The notes under the pieces are model-generated. The model made no database searches. It was given only the letters and a program-made list of their open reading frames with translations, and was not told the DNA's origin. Source: Paraburkholderia largidicola (lineage in GTDB: Bacteria > Pseudomonadota > Gammaproteobacteria > Burkholderiales > Burkholderiaceae). Taken from it: 64,000 bases of DNA. Both the position numbers and the translations under genes were made by a program. Shown here one piece after another: positions 36,563-45,952 of the stretch. Position 1 is the first letter of the stretch, and each line of letters begins with the position of its first letter. Location: contig NZ_AP023176.1 of assembly GCF_013426895.1 (NCBI RefSeq), positions 1,674,001 through 1,738,000 of the forward strand. Direction: 5' to 3'.

Positions 36563-37306
36563 TCAGTTCATATGCTGGCCGCCGTTCACGGCCAGGTTCG
36601 CGCCCGTAATGAAACCCGCATCGTCCGAGCAAAGGAACGTGACCAGCGCAGCCACTTCTTCCGGCTTGCCCAGCCGGCCCGCGGGAATCTGCGGCAGGAT
36701 CTTCGTGTCGAGGATCTCCTGCGGAATCGCCGTGACCATTTTCGTCGCGAGATAACCCGGCGAAATCGTGTTGACGGTCACGCCCTTGCGCGCCACTTCG
36801 AGCGCAAGCGCCTTCGTGAAGCCGTGCATGCCCGCCTTCGCCGCCGAGTAGTTGGTTTGCCCAACCGATCCCTTCGATCCATTCACCGACGAGATATTGA
36901 TCACGCGTCCCCAGCCGCGCTCCATCATCATTTCGCAGACCGGCTTCGTCATGTTGAAGACGGAGTCGAGATTCGTGCGCATGACGGCGTCCCAGTTCAC
37001 CTTGTCGAGCTTGCGCAGCGTCATGTCGCGCGTGATGCCCGCATTGTTCACGAGGATGTCGACGGGACCGATCTCCGCCGTGATCTTCGCCACGCAGGCG
37101 TAACACGAGTCGTAGTCGGCGACATCGACGGTATACGCGTAGAACGCGCGGCCTGAGGCTTCCATCGCGGCCAGCCATTCGTCCGAGCACGTGTTGCCGG
37201 GCGAGCACGTCACGACCACGCGATAGCCGGCGTCGTGCAAACGGACACTGATAGCCTCGCCCAGACCACCCATACCGCCCGTTACCACAGCAATTCGATT
37301 AGTCAT
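36563..37306 (-). CDS. phaB: Acetoacetyl-CoA reductase PhaB
   Basis: NADPH-dependent short-chain dehydrogenase of 247 residues reducing acetoacetyl-CoA to (R)-3-hydroxybutyryl-CoA for polyhydroxybutyrate synthesis. The cofactor motif is TGGMGGLG (9-16). The catalytic triad is Ser140, Tyr153 and Lys157 (ISSVNGSKGS and TNYSAAKAG). The C-terminus GFITGANLAVNGGQHMN is typical of PhaB. It follows a phasin gene on the same strand, with no phaC or phaA here, so this is an accessory phaB copy. Confidence 0.93.
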   Translation of the reverse strand: MTNRIAVVTGGMGGLGEAISVRLHDAGYRVVVTCSPGNTCSDEWLAAMEASGRAFYAYTVDVADYDSCYACVAKITAEIGPVDILVNNAGITRDMTLRKLDKVNWDAVMRTNLDSVFNMTKPVCEMMMERGWGRVINISSVNGSKGSVGQTNYSAAKAGMHGFTKALALEVARKGVTVNTISPGYLATKMVTAIPQEILDTKILPQIPAGRLGKPEEVAALVTFLCSDDAGFITGANLAVNGGQHMN

Positions 37307-37495
37307 CCTTTACACCTGTCAGTCGTTCATTGCGAAACTTCCCGATCGTCAACCGGCTGGTTCGCAGATACAGCCGTTGACTGGTCTCCCCGACTGATCC
37401 TTTATGTCGCCGCTCACTGCAGCGCGCGCGTTTCGCGATTCCCTGCGACGTCGCGTGTCGGTAGATGGTTCGGCGTATGCCTGTGCTTAAGGTGA

Positions 37496-38023
37496 TTAAT
37501 CGACAACCGCTTTGTGAGGACGCGTAGCGGCCTGCGGACTCGCAGCGCGCGCGATCGCCTCTTCGGTTTGCTGCTGCGCGAGCGCTTCGGGCGTCGGCGC
37601 AGTGGAAAGCGCCGTCGCGACAGCCGACTTCATGGCCGATGCCGCTGCTTGCGTGCGGCTCTGGATGGCATCGACGGCGCAGCGCAACTGGATGTCGTTC
37701 TTTTTCGCTTGTGTTTGTCCGACTTCCTGAAGCGCTGCATTCAGCTGCGAAACGATACGCCCCAATTCCTGGCCGTAATCCGCACATAGCGACATGCCGG
37801 TATTGAGCGCATTCCACTGGATTGCGGCCCATTCATCCGGCCTCTGAGCACTGCTGATCATGCTCATGGTTTTCAGCGCCTCGCCATTCAACTGGCTAAT
37901 CAAATGCAGATTAAGCGCAACGACGGATTGCCCTTCGCGAACGAAGGGATTGGCCCATGCGTGGAGAGCGGAGATGCCTGGCTCCCACGCCGAAATGACA
38001 CCTACGGAATTCCGTGTGTTCAT
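37496..38023 (-). CDS. phaP: Phasin, polyhydroxyalkanoate granule surface protein
   Basis: Phasin_2-type protein of 175 residues, all helical and Ala/Gln rich, that coats polyhydroxyalkanoate granules. Recognisable segments are FVREGQSVVALNLHLISQLN and PDEWAAIQWNALNTGMS. The ATG at 38023 has CGGAG eight bases upstream; the frame continues upstream without a site. The C-terminal 45 residues are a low-complexity Ala/Pro/Gln tail. phaB follows after 189 bp. Confidence 0.75.
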   Translation of the reverse strand: MNTRNSVGVISAWEPGISALHAWANPFVREGQSVVALNLHLISQLNGEALKTMSMISSAQRPDEWAAIQWNALNTGMSLCADYGQELGRIVSQLNAALQEVGQTQAKKNDIQLRCAVDAIQSRTQAAASAMKSAVATALSTAPTPEALAQQQTEEAIARAASPQAATRPHKAVVD

Positions 38024-38267
38024 TGACGCGACTCCGTTAGTCTTACTAATTAGATCCATGCCGCATGCACAGCGGGGCCGCGCTGTGTCATGCAAAAAGC
38101 ATGTGTGTTCGCATAACGATTGTTGTGCGAAGCACAATTTGAAGCGTCATTCTAAACACATCATTTGACAATTAATAAATGGTCTTTTGTAGGTAGTTAC
38201 CCTAGGTTTTAGCGCTCATTTCCCAAATGTTGATACAAATCATGGCTGATTACGTTTCAGCGACGCG

Positions 38268-39143
38268 CTAAAGATGCATCCAGTACATGTCGGGAATCGC
38301 GCGATCCTCATTTGATAGAAACGGATTGTCCAGACGAATGATTTTCCGGTTCGCCAGATTCGTGCGCTTCAATCCATTCTGGATATACGGATGTGTGTTG
38401 AACAACTTCAGATATGAGCCATCGCGCCAGGCCGTCGCGAAGCCTCGCGCGATGGTCGCCGCGAGCCGCGCCTGATTTGGCGACACGTAGAACACAAAAT
38501 CCGAGCGATACGCGAGCAGCAAGCGGTTCTCGACAGCGAGGCTCGGCTCGGTGTCCTTGCGCGACTCGATCTCCGGGTACGCTTCGATCACGCCGCGCGG
38601 AAAATAGTCGACGCGCCGGCCTTCGACCATCTTGAAGATCGTTTCGTAACTCGAGGTCGTCTGCACGGTGAGACCTGCGTTGCGCATGATCTCGGTGTCG
38701 ATCCAGCCCAGCCCTTGAACACCCGTCATCGAACGCAGATCGTCGAGCGTTTCGATGCGGTCGAAATCGGGCTGCCTGTCCTGCCTGATCAGAAACACCC
38801 GATACCCGATCAAGCCGCGATGAATCGGAATATGCACGACGTTCAGGCCGCGCTCGGCCTGCGCTTCCATGCTCGTCCAGTGCAGATTGATGGTCGTGCC
38901 GGCCGCAAGTTCAGCGAGCGCGCGGCCGCGCTCCATCACGAGTTCGACTTGCCGCGTCGTATAGGACGCGTTGGCCGCTTTCATCGCGAGATCGAGCGTG
39001 GCGAGCGCGAAAGCGGCATGCACGTCCCTGCCCGGCCGGATCTGTGGATAGACGATTTCGAAGTGCTCGCCCGGTGCGGCGCGTGCGGCGAGCGAGGCGC
39101 CCGCAGCACTCGCTGCGGCGAAGAGGAAGCGCCTGCGATGCAT
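38268..39143 (-). CDS. Periplasmic substrate-binding-like protein next to sensor kinases
   Basis: Protein of 291 residues with a Tat- or Sec-type signal MHRRRFLFAAASAAGASLAARA. The mature part resembles family 3 solute-binding proteins: a VMERGRALAELAAGTTINLH region, LIGYRVFLIRQDRQPDFDRI, then DDLRSMTGVQGLG and a WRDGSYLKLFNTHPYIQNGL C-terminal helix. No transporter genes accompany it. It lies 173 bp downstream of the NarL-type regulator on the same strand as two kinases, so a role as periplasmic ligand receptor for the sensor system is more likely than transport. Ligand unknown. Confidence 0.75.
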   Translation of the reverse strand: MHRRRFLFAAASAAGASLAARAAPGEHFEIVYPQIRPGRDVHAAFALATLDLAMKAANASYTTRQVELVMERGRALAELAAGTTINLHWTSMEAQAERGLNVVHIPIHRGLIGYRVFLIRQDRQPDFDRIETLDDLRSMTGVQGLGWIDTEIMRNAGLTVQTTSSYETIFKMVEGRRVDYFPRGVIEAYPEIESRKDTEPSLAVENRLLLAYRSDFVFYVSPNQARLAATIARGFATAWRDGSYLKLFNTHPYIQNGLKRTNLANRKIIRLDNPFLSNEDRAIPDMYWMHL

Positions 39144-39316
39144 AAGTACGAGAGACGAATACGGGAACGTGCAGATCTTGCGCTATCAGGCTTGCCCAGA
39201 TCGTGTCACGGAGCGTGCCGGCATCGACATTCGGACAAACCCGTTGACATATTGCAAACGCAATACTTGCTCGAAGCCTTCAACCACTTCGAGCATGTGA
39301 AACCTGTTTTTCGCGC

Positions 39317-39949
39317 CTATTCGACGATTAACCCATGGCGGATCGCGTAGCGGATCACCTCGGCATTGTTCGCAAGGCCGAGTTTCTGCATCAGCCGCAT
39401 CTTGTGTGTACTGATCGTTTTTGCACTGAGCGCACAGGTGTCGGCAATGTCGTTGATGCTCTTGCCCGCCGCCAGCATCTGCAGCACCTGAAACTCGCGG
39501 TCGGACAGGACCTCGTGAGGCGGCATGTCGCCGCGATGCGTTTCGAAGACCATCGCATCGACGAGCTTCGGATCGATGAAGCGTCCGCCGTCCGCGAGCT
39601 TGCGGATCGCTGCGAGCAGCACATCGGGATCGCTGTCTTTCGTCAGATAACCTGTCGCGCCGGCGCGCAGCGCGCGCGACGCGACCTGCGCCTCGTCGTG
39701 GATGCTCAGCACCAGCACGGGCAACGCAGGCTGCTCGGCCCGCACGCGGCGGATCAGATCGACGCCGCTGATGCCTGGCATCGTCATGTCGAGCAACAGC
39801 AGGTCGACCGCGCAACTGCGCAGCTTGTCGACGACTTCGGCGCCGTGCGCCGCTTCCGCCGCGACGACCATGTCACTCGTCGTCGCGATGATCTGCCTGA
39901 GTCCGCCGCGAACGATCGCGTGATCGTCTGCAATGAGTATCCTGATCAT
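39317..39949 (-). CDS. NarL/LuxR-type response regulator
   Basis: Response regulator of 210 residues. The receiver domain has acidic pocket residues in ILIADDH and phospho-acceptor Asp54 in LLLDMTMPG; the C-terminal HTH (about 145-205) contains LSDREFQVLQMLAAGKSIND and KTISTHKMRLMQKLGL. The start at 39949 overlaps the stop of the upstream kinase gene by 4 bp (ATGA), so the kinase and regulator are co-translated and form a cognate pair. Confidence 0.93.
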   Translation of the reverse strand: MIRILIADDHAIVRGGLRQIIATTSDMVVAAEAAHGAEVVDKLRSCAVDLLLLDMTMPGISGVDLIRRVRAEQPALPVLVLSIHDEAQVASRALRAGATGYLTKDSDPDVLLAAIRKLADGGRFIDPKLVDAMVFETHRGDMPPHEVLSDREFQVLQMLAAGKSINDIADTCALSAKTISTHKMRLMQKLGLANNAEVIRYAIRHGLIVE

Positions 39950-41580
39950 GGTTTGAGCCCGCCATCGAGCGGAATGTGAATCGAAACTGTCGTGCCGGTG
40001 CCTTGCGCGCTGTCGATCGACAGCGTTGCGCCGATCAGCCGCGCGCGCTCGTTCATGCCGAGCAGGCCATACGAGTAATCGCGGTGCGCCGCCTGCAGAT
40101 CGAAGCCGCAGCCGTTGTCGCGCACATGCAGTTCGAGATGGGTTGCCGTTGAAATCAGCGACACGTCGACACGCGTCGCGTTCGCATGACGCGCCACGTT
40201 GGTCAGCGACGCCTGCACGATGCGGAACACCGCCGTGGCGTGCGCGTCCGACAGCGCGGGCTCGCCCCCCTCGATACGCAGCTCGCAGGGAATCGCGTTG
40301 CGCCGGTTGAATTCGTCGACGAGCCATTCGAGCGCCGATACGATCCCGAAGTTGAGCGCGGCGGGCCGCAGGTGACTCGCGACATTGCGCACCATCCAGA
40401 TCGTGCCTTCGACCAGCTCGCGCATGTCATCGGCCTTTTTCAATGCTTCCGGGTCGTACGCGAGGCGCATCTTCAGCAGCGAGACGTCCATCTTCAGCGC
40501 GGTCAGCAACTGGCCCAGTTCGTCGTGAATCTCCATCGCGATGCGCTTTCTCTCCTCTTCGCGGATCGCCTCCATGTACGCGGAAAGCTCGCGTTGCTCC
40601 TCGCGCGACTCGACCAGTTCCTGTTCCATCTGCTTGCGCCCGGTAATGTCGTTCAGGCCGACATAGATGGCGGGCGAATCGTCGTAGGTCGCGACCCGCG
40701 CGGTCGCCATCGCCCAGAATTGCGTGCCGTCGGGACGGCGGAAGCAGACCTCGGTATCGCGCAGACTGCCCTCCGTGCGCAGATGCCCGATCAGCCGCTC
40801 GCGTTCATCCGGGTCTGCGTAGAAGTCCGCGATGTTGGCGATGTTCAACGCCATGCCCTCGCCCATGCCGAACAGCGCGCGCAGCGGCTCGTTCGTGTAC
40901 AGGATGCGTCCGTCCGGCATCGACGTGATGCACAACGGCACGGGGCTCGTTTCGACGATCGCGCGAAAGCGCGCCTCGCTCGCCTGCAAACGGGCGTCCG
41001 CGCGGCGGCGTTCGTCGATCTGCGCCTGCAGGTTCGCGTTCGCGCGCGCCAGTTGTTCGGTGCGCAACGCAACGCGCCGTTCGAGATCGTCGCGCACCTG
41101 TTCGAGCGCCGCTTCCGTTTCCTTGCGCACTGCCACTTCGGCCAGCAGTTGCCGGTTCTGCGCAACGAGTTGCTTGTGCATCGCGCGCAGTTCGAGATGC
41201 ACGCCGACGCGCGCAAGCATCTCGTCGACGCGCAGCGGCTTGGTCACGTAATCGACGCCGCCCGACGAAAACCCTTCGACGCGGTCTTCGTTGCCCGTCA
41301 GCGATGTCATGAAGATCACGGCGATATCGCGCGTGCGCTCGTCGCGCTTGAGCCGTCGACAGGTTTCGAAGCCGTCGATGCCGGGCATCTTCACGTCGAG
41401 CAGAATCAGATCGGGCTGCGCGAAGGCCGCGCGTTCGAGCGCCTCCATACCGTCGAGCGCAACCAGCACGCGGATGCCGCGCGCCTCGAGACTGTCGACG
41501 ACCACGCCGACATTGGCGGGCGTATCGTCGACGATCAGGATCGTGCCCGACGGCACGGCGGACGCAGCGACGTGGCTCAT
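39946..41580 (-). CDS. Receiver-PAS histidine kinase (HisKA_3 type)
   Basis: Cytosolic kinase of 544 residues. Order: N-terminal receiver with Asp62 in LLDVKMPGIDG, a coiled coil (about 130-200), a PAS domain (about 205-325, RFRAIVETSPVPLCITSMPD), then HisKA_3 with His352 in AMEIHDELGQ and a HATPase ending in GLLGMNERA. No membrane helix is present, so input comes through the receiver (phosphorelay from the upstream hybrid kinase) and the PAS domain. The start overlaps the hybrid kinase stop by 4 bp. Output is the overlapping NarL-type regulator. Confidence 0.9.
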   Translation of the reverse strand: MSHVAASAVPSGTILIVDDTPANVGVVVDSLEARGIRVLVALDGMEALERAAFAQPDLILLDVKMPGIDGFETCRRLKRDERTRDIAVIFMTSLTGNEDRVEGFSSGGVDYVTKPLRVDEMLARVGVHLELRAMHKQLVAQNRQLLAEVAVRKETEAALEQVRDDLERRVALRTEQLARANANLQAQIDERRRADARLQASEARFRAIVETSPVPLCITSMPDGRILYTNEPLRALFGMGEGMALNIANIADFYADPDERERLIGHLRTEGSLRDTEVCFRRPDGTQFWAMATARVATYDDSPAIYVGLNDITGRKQMEQELVESREEQRELSAYMEAIREEERKRIAMEIHDELGQLLTALKMDVSLLKMRLAYDPEALKKADDMRELVEGTIWMVRNVASHLRPAALNFGIVSALEWLVDEFNRRNAIPCELRIEGGEPALSDAHATAVFRIVQASLTNVARHANATRVDVSLISTATHLELHVRDNGCGFDLQAAHRDYSYGLLGMNERARLIGATLSIDSAQGTGTTVSIHIPLDGGLKP

Positions 41581-43745
41581 GATGCCGTGTTCCCTTCGAG
41601 ATAGCGCTCCACCAGTTGCAGGATCGCCTTCGACTGCCAGGCACGCGCCAGTTGATGCAGCCGTGCCGCAAACACCGCGTGCGACGGGTCGCCCGCCGCC
41701 ATCCGCTCCGCCCATTGCACGATGCCGCTCATGTTGCCGTCGCGCGCGAGCTGATGCAGTTCGTTCATCGCGGCGGCGGGGATGCTGGCGGGCAGGGTCG
41801 CCGGCATGGGCGATCTGGCGGCGTGCTGCTGGACCGCCTCGCGAAGCCACTCGATGCCGAGCAGCGCCGCGATCCGCGCGAGCAGCACGTCGAAATCGAC
41901 TGGCTTGTTGACGAACGCGTTCGCGCCCGCTTCGAGGCTCCTTGCGCCGTCGACGCCGAACGGCGACGCCGAGATCGCGATGATCGGCGTGTGCGCGAAG
42001 GCTGGTATTGCGCGTAAGCGCCGCGTCACAGTCAGACCGTCGATGCCGGGCATCACGATGTCCGTGAGGATCAGATCGGGATATTCCGTTTGCGCGAGCG
42101 CGATGCCGTCGGCGCCGCTCGCGGACTCCACAGTGTCGAAGCCGATCCGCGTCAGCATCTCGACGATGACCGCGCGGTTGATCTGCACGTCGTCGATCAC
42201 GAGCACTTTGCGGCGCGGACCTTCGTAGCCCGTGATGAGCGTGGCGGCACCCATGACACCGCCAATACGAGCGGCAGCCGGCTCGACGAGCGCGGCCGGC
42301 AACTCGAACCAGAAGACACTGCCGCGTTCCGGCGTGCTTTCGACCTTCACTTCGCCGCCCATTGCACGCACGAATTGACGGCTGATCGCGAGGCCGAGCC
42401 CCGTGCCGCCCGCGCGGCGTTCCGCGCCGCCTGCCTGTTCGAACGGCAGGAAGATTGTCTCGTGATACTCGGCCGCAATGCCGATGCCCGTGTCGTGGAC
42501 CTCGAAGCGGACCGCACCGTTTTCTGCGCGCCCGATGAACAGGCGCACGCAGCCCGCATCGGTGAACTTCACGGCGTTCGACAACAGGTTGAGCAGTACC
42601 TGCCGCAAACGGTGCTCGTCGGCGCGCACGCCTCCCGGTGCGTCGTCGGCGACCGTGCAGTCGAACGCGAGCTTGCGCTGCCCGGCCTTCACGCCGATGA
42701 TCTCGCGGATCGAATCGACCAGGCCCGCCAGCGGCACGTCGCAAATCTCGATGCGCAGCTTGCCCGCTTCGACCTTCGCGAAATCGAGTGTCTCGTCGAT
42801 CAGCGCCAGCAGCTGCTCGCCGCTCTGCTGGATCACAGCGACGCCGTCGCGCTGACGCAAACTGAGCGTACTGTCGCGCCGGAGAATCTGCGCATAGCCG
42901 AGAATGCCGTTGAGCGGCGTGCGCAATTCGTGGCTCAGGTTCGCGAGGAACTCGCCTTTCGCGCGATTGGCCGCTTCCGCCAGGTGCCGCGCTTCGCGCT
43001 CGACGGCCGCTTCGCGTTCGTCGAGATACGCGCGATGCAGCCGCATCCCCATTGCGTTGAATGCCGACACCACGCGGTCGAGTTCGTCCGGCTCGCGCGG
43101 CGGCTTGCGTTGCAATACGAACGGATGCTGCGGCTCGTGAAAGTCGTAGTCGCTGACGCTGCGCGCAATCGCCGCGAGATGCCGCGTGAGGAGCCGCCAC
43201 AGAATGTAAAACGTGAACAGCGCGACGAGAAACGTATTCGCGCCCTGGCTCACGAGTATCACGAGCGCCGTGCGCGTCAGGTCGTGATAGAGGTTGGCGA
43301 GCGTCGCCTCCACGTACAGCGTGCCGATCTGCTCGACCTTGTCCTGCACGCGGTACATGATTGGAAATTCGCGGGCGATCGTCATACCCGGCATGCGTTG
43401 CCCCACGCTCACGATCATCGCGGAGCTGACGGAAGGCAGCTCGCGCACTTCCGCCGCGCGGATATCGGCGAGCCGCAGCATGCCTTCGAGTTCGAGCTGG
43501 AGTTGCGGCTGGTCCAGACGCCAGAGCGCTTCGCCAAGACTGTCGCGATAGCTGCGGTCGATATCGACGAGGCGGTTCTGGATCTGCTCGACGCCGCGCT
43601 GATAGTCGCGGTATAGCTGCACGGCCGTGAGGATCAGCGTGATCGCGCAGCTGAACGCGAGCACCGTCCCGAGCAGCCGCAGCACTACGCTGCGCCGCAC
43701 GTAACGGAGCCCGCTCCATCCTGCGTCGAACCTGTCGAGAGCCAT
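41577..43745 (-). CDS. Membrane hybrid sensor histidine kinase
   Basis: Hybrid kinase of 722 residues from the ATG at 43745, chosen because family-like sequence begins there (MALDRFDAGWSGLRYVRRSV). Two membrane helices (about 20-40 and 165-190) enclose a periplasmic sensor domain of about 125 residues. A HAMP-like linker precedes HisKA with His272 in NLSHELRTPLNG; the HATPase carries NLLSNAVKF and GTGLGLAISRQF. The receiver has Asp562 in LTDIVMPGIDG, followed by an Hpt-like or tail segment of about 90 residues. It probably detects the ligand of the downstream binding protein and feeds the next kinase. Confidence 0.88.
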   Translation of the reverse strand: MALDRFDAGWSGLRYVRRSVVLRLLGTVLAFSCAITLILTAVQLYRDYQRGVEQIQNRLVDIDRSYRDSLGEALWRLDQPQLQLELEGMLRLADIRAAEVRELPSVSSAMIVSVGQRMPGMTIAREFPIMYRVQDKVEQIGTLYVEATLANLYHDLTRTALVILVSQGANTFLVALFTFYILWRLLTRHLAAIARSVSDYDFHEPQHPFVLQRKPPREPDELDRVVSAFNAMGMRLHRAYLDEREAAVEREARHLAEAANRAKGEFLANLSHELRTPLNGILGYAQILRRDSTLSLRQRDGVAVIQQSGEQLLALIDETLDFAKVEAGKLRIEICDVPLAGLVDSIREIIGVKAGQRKLAFDCTVADDAPGGVRADEHRLRQVLLNLLSNAVKFTDAGCVRLFIGRAENGAVRFEVHDTGIGIAAEYHETIFLPFEQAGGAERRAGGTGLGLAISRQFVRAMGGEVKVESTPERGSVFWFELPAALVEPAAARIGGVMGAATLITGYEGPRRKVLVIDDVQINRAVIVEMLTRIGFDTVESASGADGIALAQTEYPDLILTDIVMPGIDGLTVTRRLRAIPAFAHTPIIAISASPFGVDGARSLEAGANAFVNKPVDFDVLLARIAALLGIEWLREAVQQHAARSPMPATLPASIPAAAMNELHQLARDGNMSGIVQWAERMAAGDPSHAVFAARLHQLARAWQSKAILQLVERYLEGNTAS

Positions 43746-43851
43746 ATCACCCCGCGAGTGCCGCCGTTCTGGTTGTCTTATTCTGCACTCGATGCCAAAG
43801 CGCGGTCCATGGGCCGGGTCAGTCGGCCGGGCGCTTGAAACGTCTGTCCTT

Positions 43852-44181
43852 TTACCCCGCCACTTCCGGCAGTTCGCCAAACGCCGTCAATCTGACCGTG
43901 CGCACCGGCCGCCCGACGAGTTCGTCGATCAGGTCGGCCATTTCGCACAGCGCCTGAAAACCGTGCGCGTCGAGCTGGTCCGCGTGATAGCGCCGCAACT
44001 CGCACATCGTTTCGCCGAGCCGTCTCAACGCAGCGGGCGTGCTTTCCATCAAAGGCCAGCAGTGCATCAGATACGCCAGCGCCGTCACGCTGCGCGATTC
44101 GCACCATGTGTCGAACAGCTGCAGACAGAGCGAGTTGACCTGCTCCACGACATTCTCACGCTCGGACAGATAGGCAATCAT
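43852..44181 (-). CDS. Hypothetical protein upstream of the hybrid kinase
   Basis: Mostly helical soluble protein of 109 residues, starting MIAYLSERENVVEQVNSLCL, with three Cys and an acidic helix FQALCEMADLIDELVGR. No ribosome binding site is obvious at the ATG. It is 106 bp upstream of the hybrid kinase start on the same strand and could be part of the sensor operon. I do not recognise the family. Confidence 0.55.
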   Translation of the reverse strand: MIAYLSERENVVEQVNSLCLQLFDTWCESRSVTALAYLMHCWPLMESTPAALRRLGETMCELRRYHADQLDAHGFQALCEMADLIDELVGRPVRTVRLTAFGELPEVAG

Positions 44182-44492
44182 GACGCGTCGGCTCGATGTT
44201 GCATTTCGATGCCTGATGATCTGCGGCCATTATGTGTGTCGCAGTCAGCACGGGCTGTAAAACCCGCGTGCGACATCCTGATTCGCGTGTCAGGAAATCC
44301 TTAACGCGGTTCGCGCGCGCAAGCCGCCGCCGATACGTAGAAACCCTTGTACGTCAGCGATTCCCGCGCTCGCGCCCAGGGAAATCCTGACGCTTCAAAT
44401 CAGCATTTCCTGAATACACAATCCGCCGCTGCCGATTGGCGCTGCATCGCGTTGCCCCTAGCATTGGATCATCGGGCATGGGGGAGACGCAT
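44182..44492. other. 311-bp gap with a nested inverted repeat
   Basis: TGTCGCA at 44237 and TGCGACA at 44269 form the outer arms of an imperfect hairpin, with inner CACGGG/CCCGCGTG pairing. It lies about 55 bp upstream of the hypothetical gene that precedes the hybrid kinase and could be an operator or a transcript structure. Nothing else is visible in the gap. Confidence 0.35.
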
Positions 44493-44702
44493 ATGTATGA
44501 CGACGCTTCGAACGCACTGCCGCTTTACGTGATCGATTTGCGCGCGTGGATCAGCGACTGGTATGACCATGCATTCAAGGTGGGCCTCGTTCACCCGCCT
44601 TTCACGCTCGACGAATCGACAGCCGACCGGCTCGAAGGGTATTTCAAGGCGGGACTGACGCCGGCCGAGGGCGCGATTGCGTTCTTCGGCGTCGTGCATT
44701 GA
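44493..44702 (+). CDS. Small hypothetical protein
   Basis: Protein of 69 residues starting MYDDASNALPLYVIDLRAWI. The ATG at 44493 has GGGGGAGACGC upstream, an excellent site; the longer upstream frame lacks one. The C-terminus ESTADRLEGYFKAGLTPAEG looks like a compact helical region. It precedes another small gene by 9 bp, so the two probably form an operon. Family not recognised. Confidence 0.6.
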   Translation: MYDDASNALPLYVIDLRAWISDWYDHAFKVGLVHPPFTLDESTADRLEGYFKAGLTPAEGAIAFFGVVH

Positions 44703-44711
44703 GGGCCGGGC

Positions 44712-44996
44712 ATGAGATTCGACGAATTCGACGCGCGCCTGTCGCGGCTGCTACGGGCGCTGCCCGACGGGACCATCGCCGAACTGACGGACGGCATGAT
44801 CGCGTGGTGGGGTGGCGCGCGCACCGTCTACGCATGGATCGGCGACGGCGCCCGCGGCCAGCCGGGCGCACGCGAACTCGACCTTGCTGACGACTGGGGC
44901 CAGTTTCACGACTGGCTCGCGGCATGGATCGACGAGCCGCGCTTCAGCACGCGGCCCGAGAAGCTCGGCCACGATGCTGCGCCAACTGACGCGTGA
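44712..44996 (+). CDS. Small hypothetical protein, second of a pair
   Basis: Protein of 94 residues starting MRFDEFDARLSRLLRALPDG, with four Trp and an acidic character (ELDLADDWGQFHDWLAAWID). It starts 9 bp after the preceding small gene. No signal peptide, membrane helix or metal motif. Family not recognised. It is convergent with the universal stress protein gene. Confidence 0.55.
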   Translation: MRFDEFDARLSRLLRALPDGTIAELTDGMIAWWGGARTVYAWIGDGARGQPGARELDLADDWGQFHDWLAAWIDEPRFSTRPEKLGHDAAPTDA

Positions 44997-45040
44997 CGCG
45001 TGTTTTACCCGCGCTTCACGCATCGTCTGCGATTCCCGCC

Positions 45041-45526
45041 TCACACGAACGGCGCTTCGTCCACCGCATGCTGCGCGCTCTTTGCGAAGCGCTTCTTCAT
45101 CGACGCCGGATCGCGCACGATCGTCACGGCGCACGGCGCATAGGCCAGCACCTGACGCGCGACGGAGCCGATCAGCCAGCGGTCGAACGGCGTATGCCCG
45201 CGATGCCCGACCACGAGATGATCGATGTCGTGCTGCTCTGCGTAGAGCACGATCTCTTTCGCCGGCTGACCGATCACGAGATCGAACTCGGCGCGATCGT
45301 TCGATGACGTGAGCTTTGCCTTGATGTCGTCGAGCACTTCGTTCGCGTGACGCAACTCGTAGTCGACCATTTCCTTTCTTTCGAGCTCGATGGCGCCCCA
45401 GTCCGGCGCGCGCGCGACGACGAGCACATGCAGGCGCGCATCGAAGCGCTTCGCCAGATCGACTGCGAACGCGACGGCATGCCGCGCGGACGGCGACCCG
45501 TCATAACCTGCCAGGATGTTCTGCAT
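45041..45526 (-). CDS. Universal stress protein (UspA family)
   Basis: Single-domain Usp protein of 161 residues. The N-terminal strand ILAGYDGSPSARHAVAFAVD and the C-terminal ATP-binding signature GHRGHTPFDRWLIGSVARQV (the GxxG-9x-GS pattern, here GHRG...GS) are intact, so nucleotide binding is expected. It is followed by a CAVTIVRD strand. An inverted repeat CCGGTT-TG-AACCGG lies 14-27 bp before the start codon. Confidence 0.9.
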   Translation of the reverse strand: MQNILAGYDGSPSARHAVAFAVDLAKRFDARLHVLVVARAPDWGAIELERKEMVDYELRHANEVLDDIKAKLTSSNDRAEFDLVIGQPAKEIVLYAEQHDIDHLVVGHRGHTPFDRWLIGSVARQVLAYAPCAVTIVRDPASMKKRFAKSAQHAVDEAPFV

Positions 45527-45588
45527 GATTCGCTCCCTTCCGGTTTGAACCGGTGCGAGCCTTGATTGAGCGGCGCTTTCGCTGTTGG

Positions 45589-45753
45589 TCAGTTGTCGTC
45601 GCTTCGGCTCGGAAGATGCTCGTGCGGGACGGGCTCGGCCGCGGCGGCGTCGGGAAGGTCGTCTTTCGCGGGCTTGGCCGGCTGCTTGCCGGATACGTTT
45701 TGCGCGGGGTCGAGAGGTTTGGCGGTCGGCTCAGCGGACGGTTCGGAGGGCAT
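45589..45753 (-). CDS. Small disordered Pro/Ala-rich protein
   Basis: Frame of 54 codons from an ATG with GGAG six bases upstream. The sequence is low complexity, acidic and Pro/Ala/Lys rich (starts MPSEPSAEPTAKPLDPAQNV), ending SRSDDN. It lies 62 bp upstream of the universal stress protein gene on the same strand and may be co-expressed with it. Function unknown; the good ribosome site is the main argument for coding. Confidence 0.45.
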   Translation of the reverse strand: MPSEPSAEPTAKPLDPAQNVSGKQPAKPAKDDLPDAAAAEPVPHEHLPSRSDDN

Positions 45754-45952
45754 GGTGTGCTCCTGCGCTGATGAATGCTGTACTTTCCATGATAGACCGC
45801 ATTGCGGCGGCTGTTTGCCCGAACCACGACCCCGGCACGATGCGCTTTGCGGCGCTGCGCAAAATGGCGTGCGCCTGTCGCAACAGGATCGTCCTAGTCT
45901 TTGCACCCACGACATGCCAAAGTGACGGGCGTATCCAGCCAGAGGAGCTTTC

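Noticed and set aside
36025..36609. A 194-codon plus-strand frame after the double-HTH LysR gene
   Set aside because: No motif, low-complexity Arg/Ser/Pro content and no ribosome site; the minus-strand small frames in the same region look more like real genes.
39946..43719. A single 1257-codon frame that would join the receiver-PAS kinase to a long N-terminal extension
   Set aside because: Upstream of the ATG at 41580 the frame is Arg/Ala-rich shadow sequence over the hybrid kinase, which has all kinase motifs in its own frame.
44712..44996. The pair of small genes at 44.5-45.0 kb considered as a toxin-antitoxin unit
   Set aside because: No toxin fold, HTH or operator palindrome is visible; size and a 9-bp gap alone are not enough.
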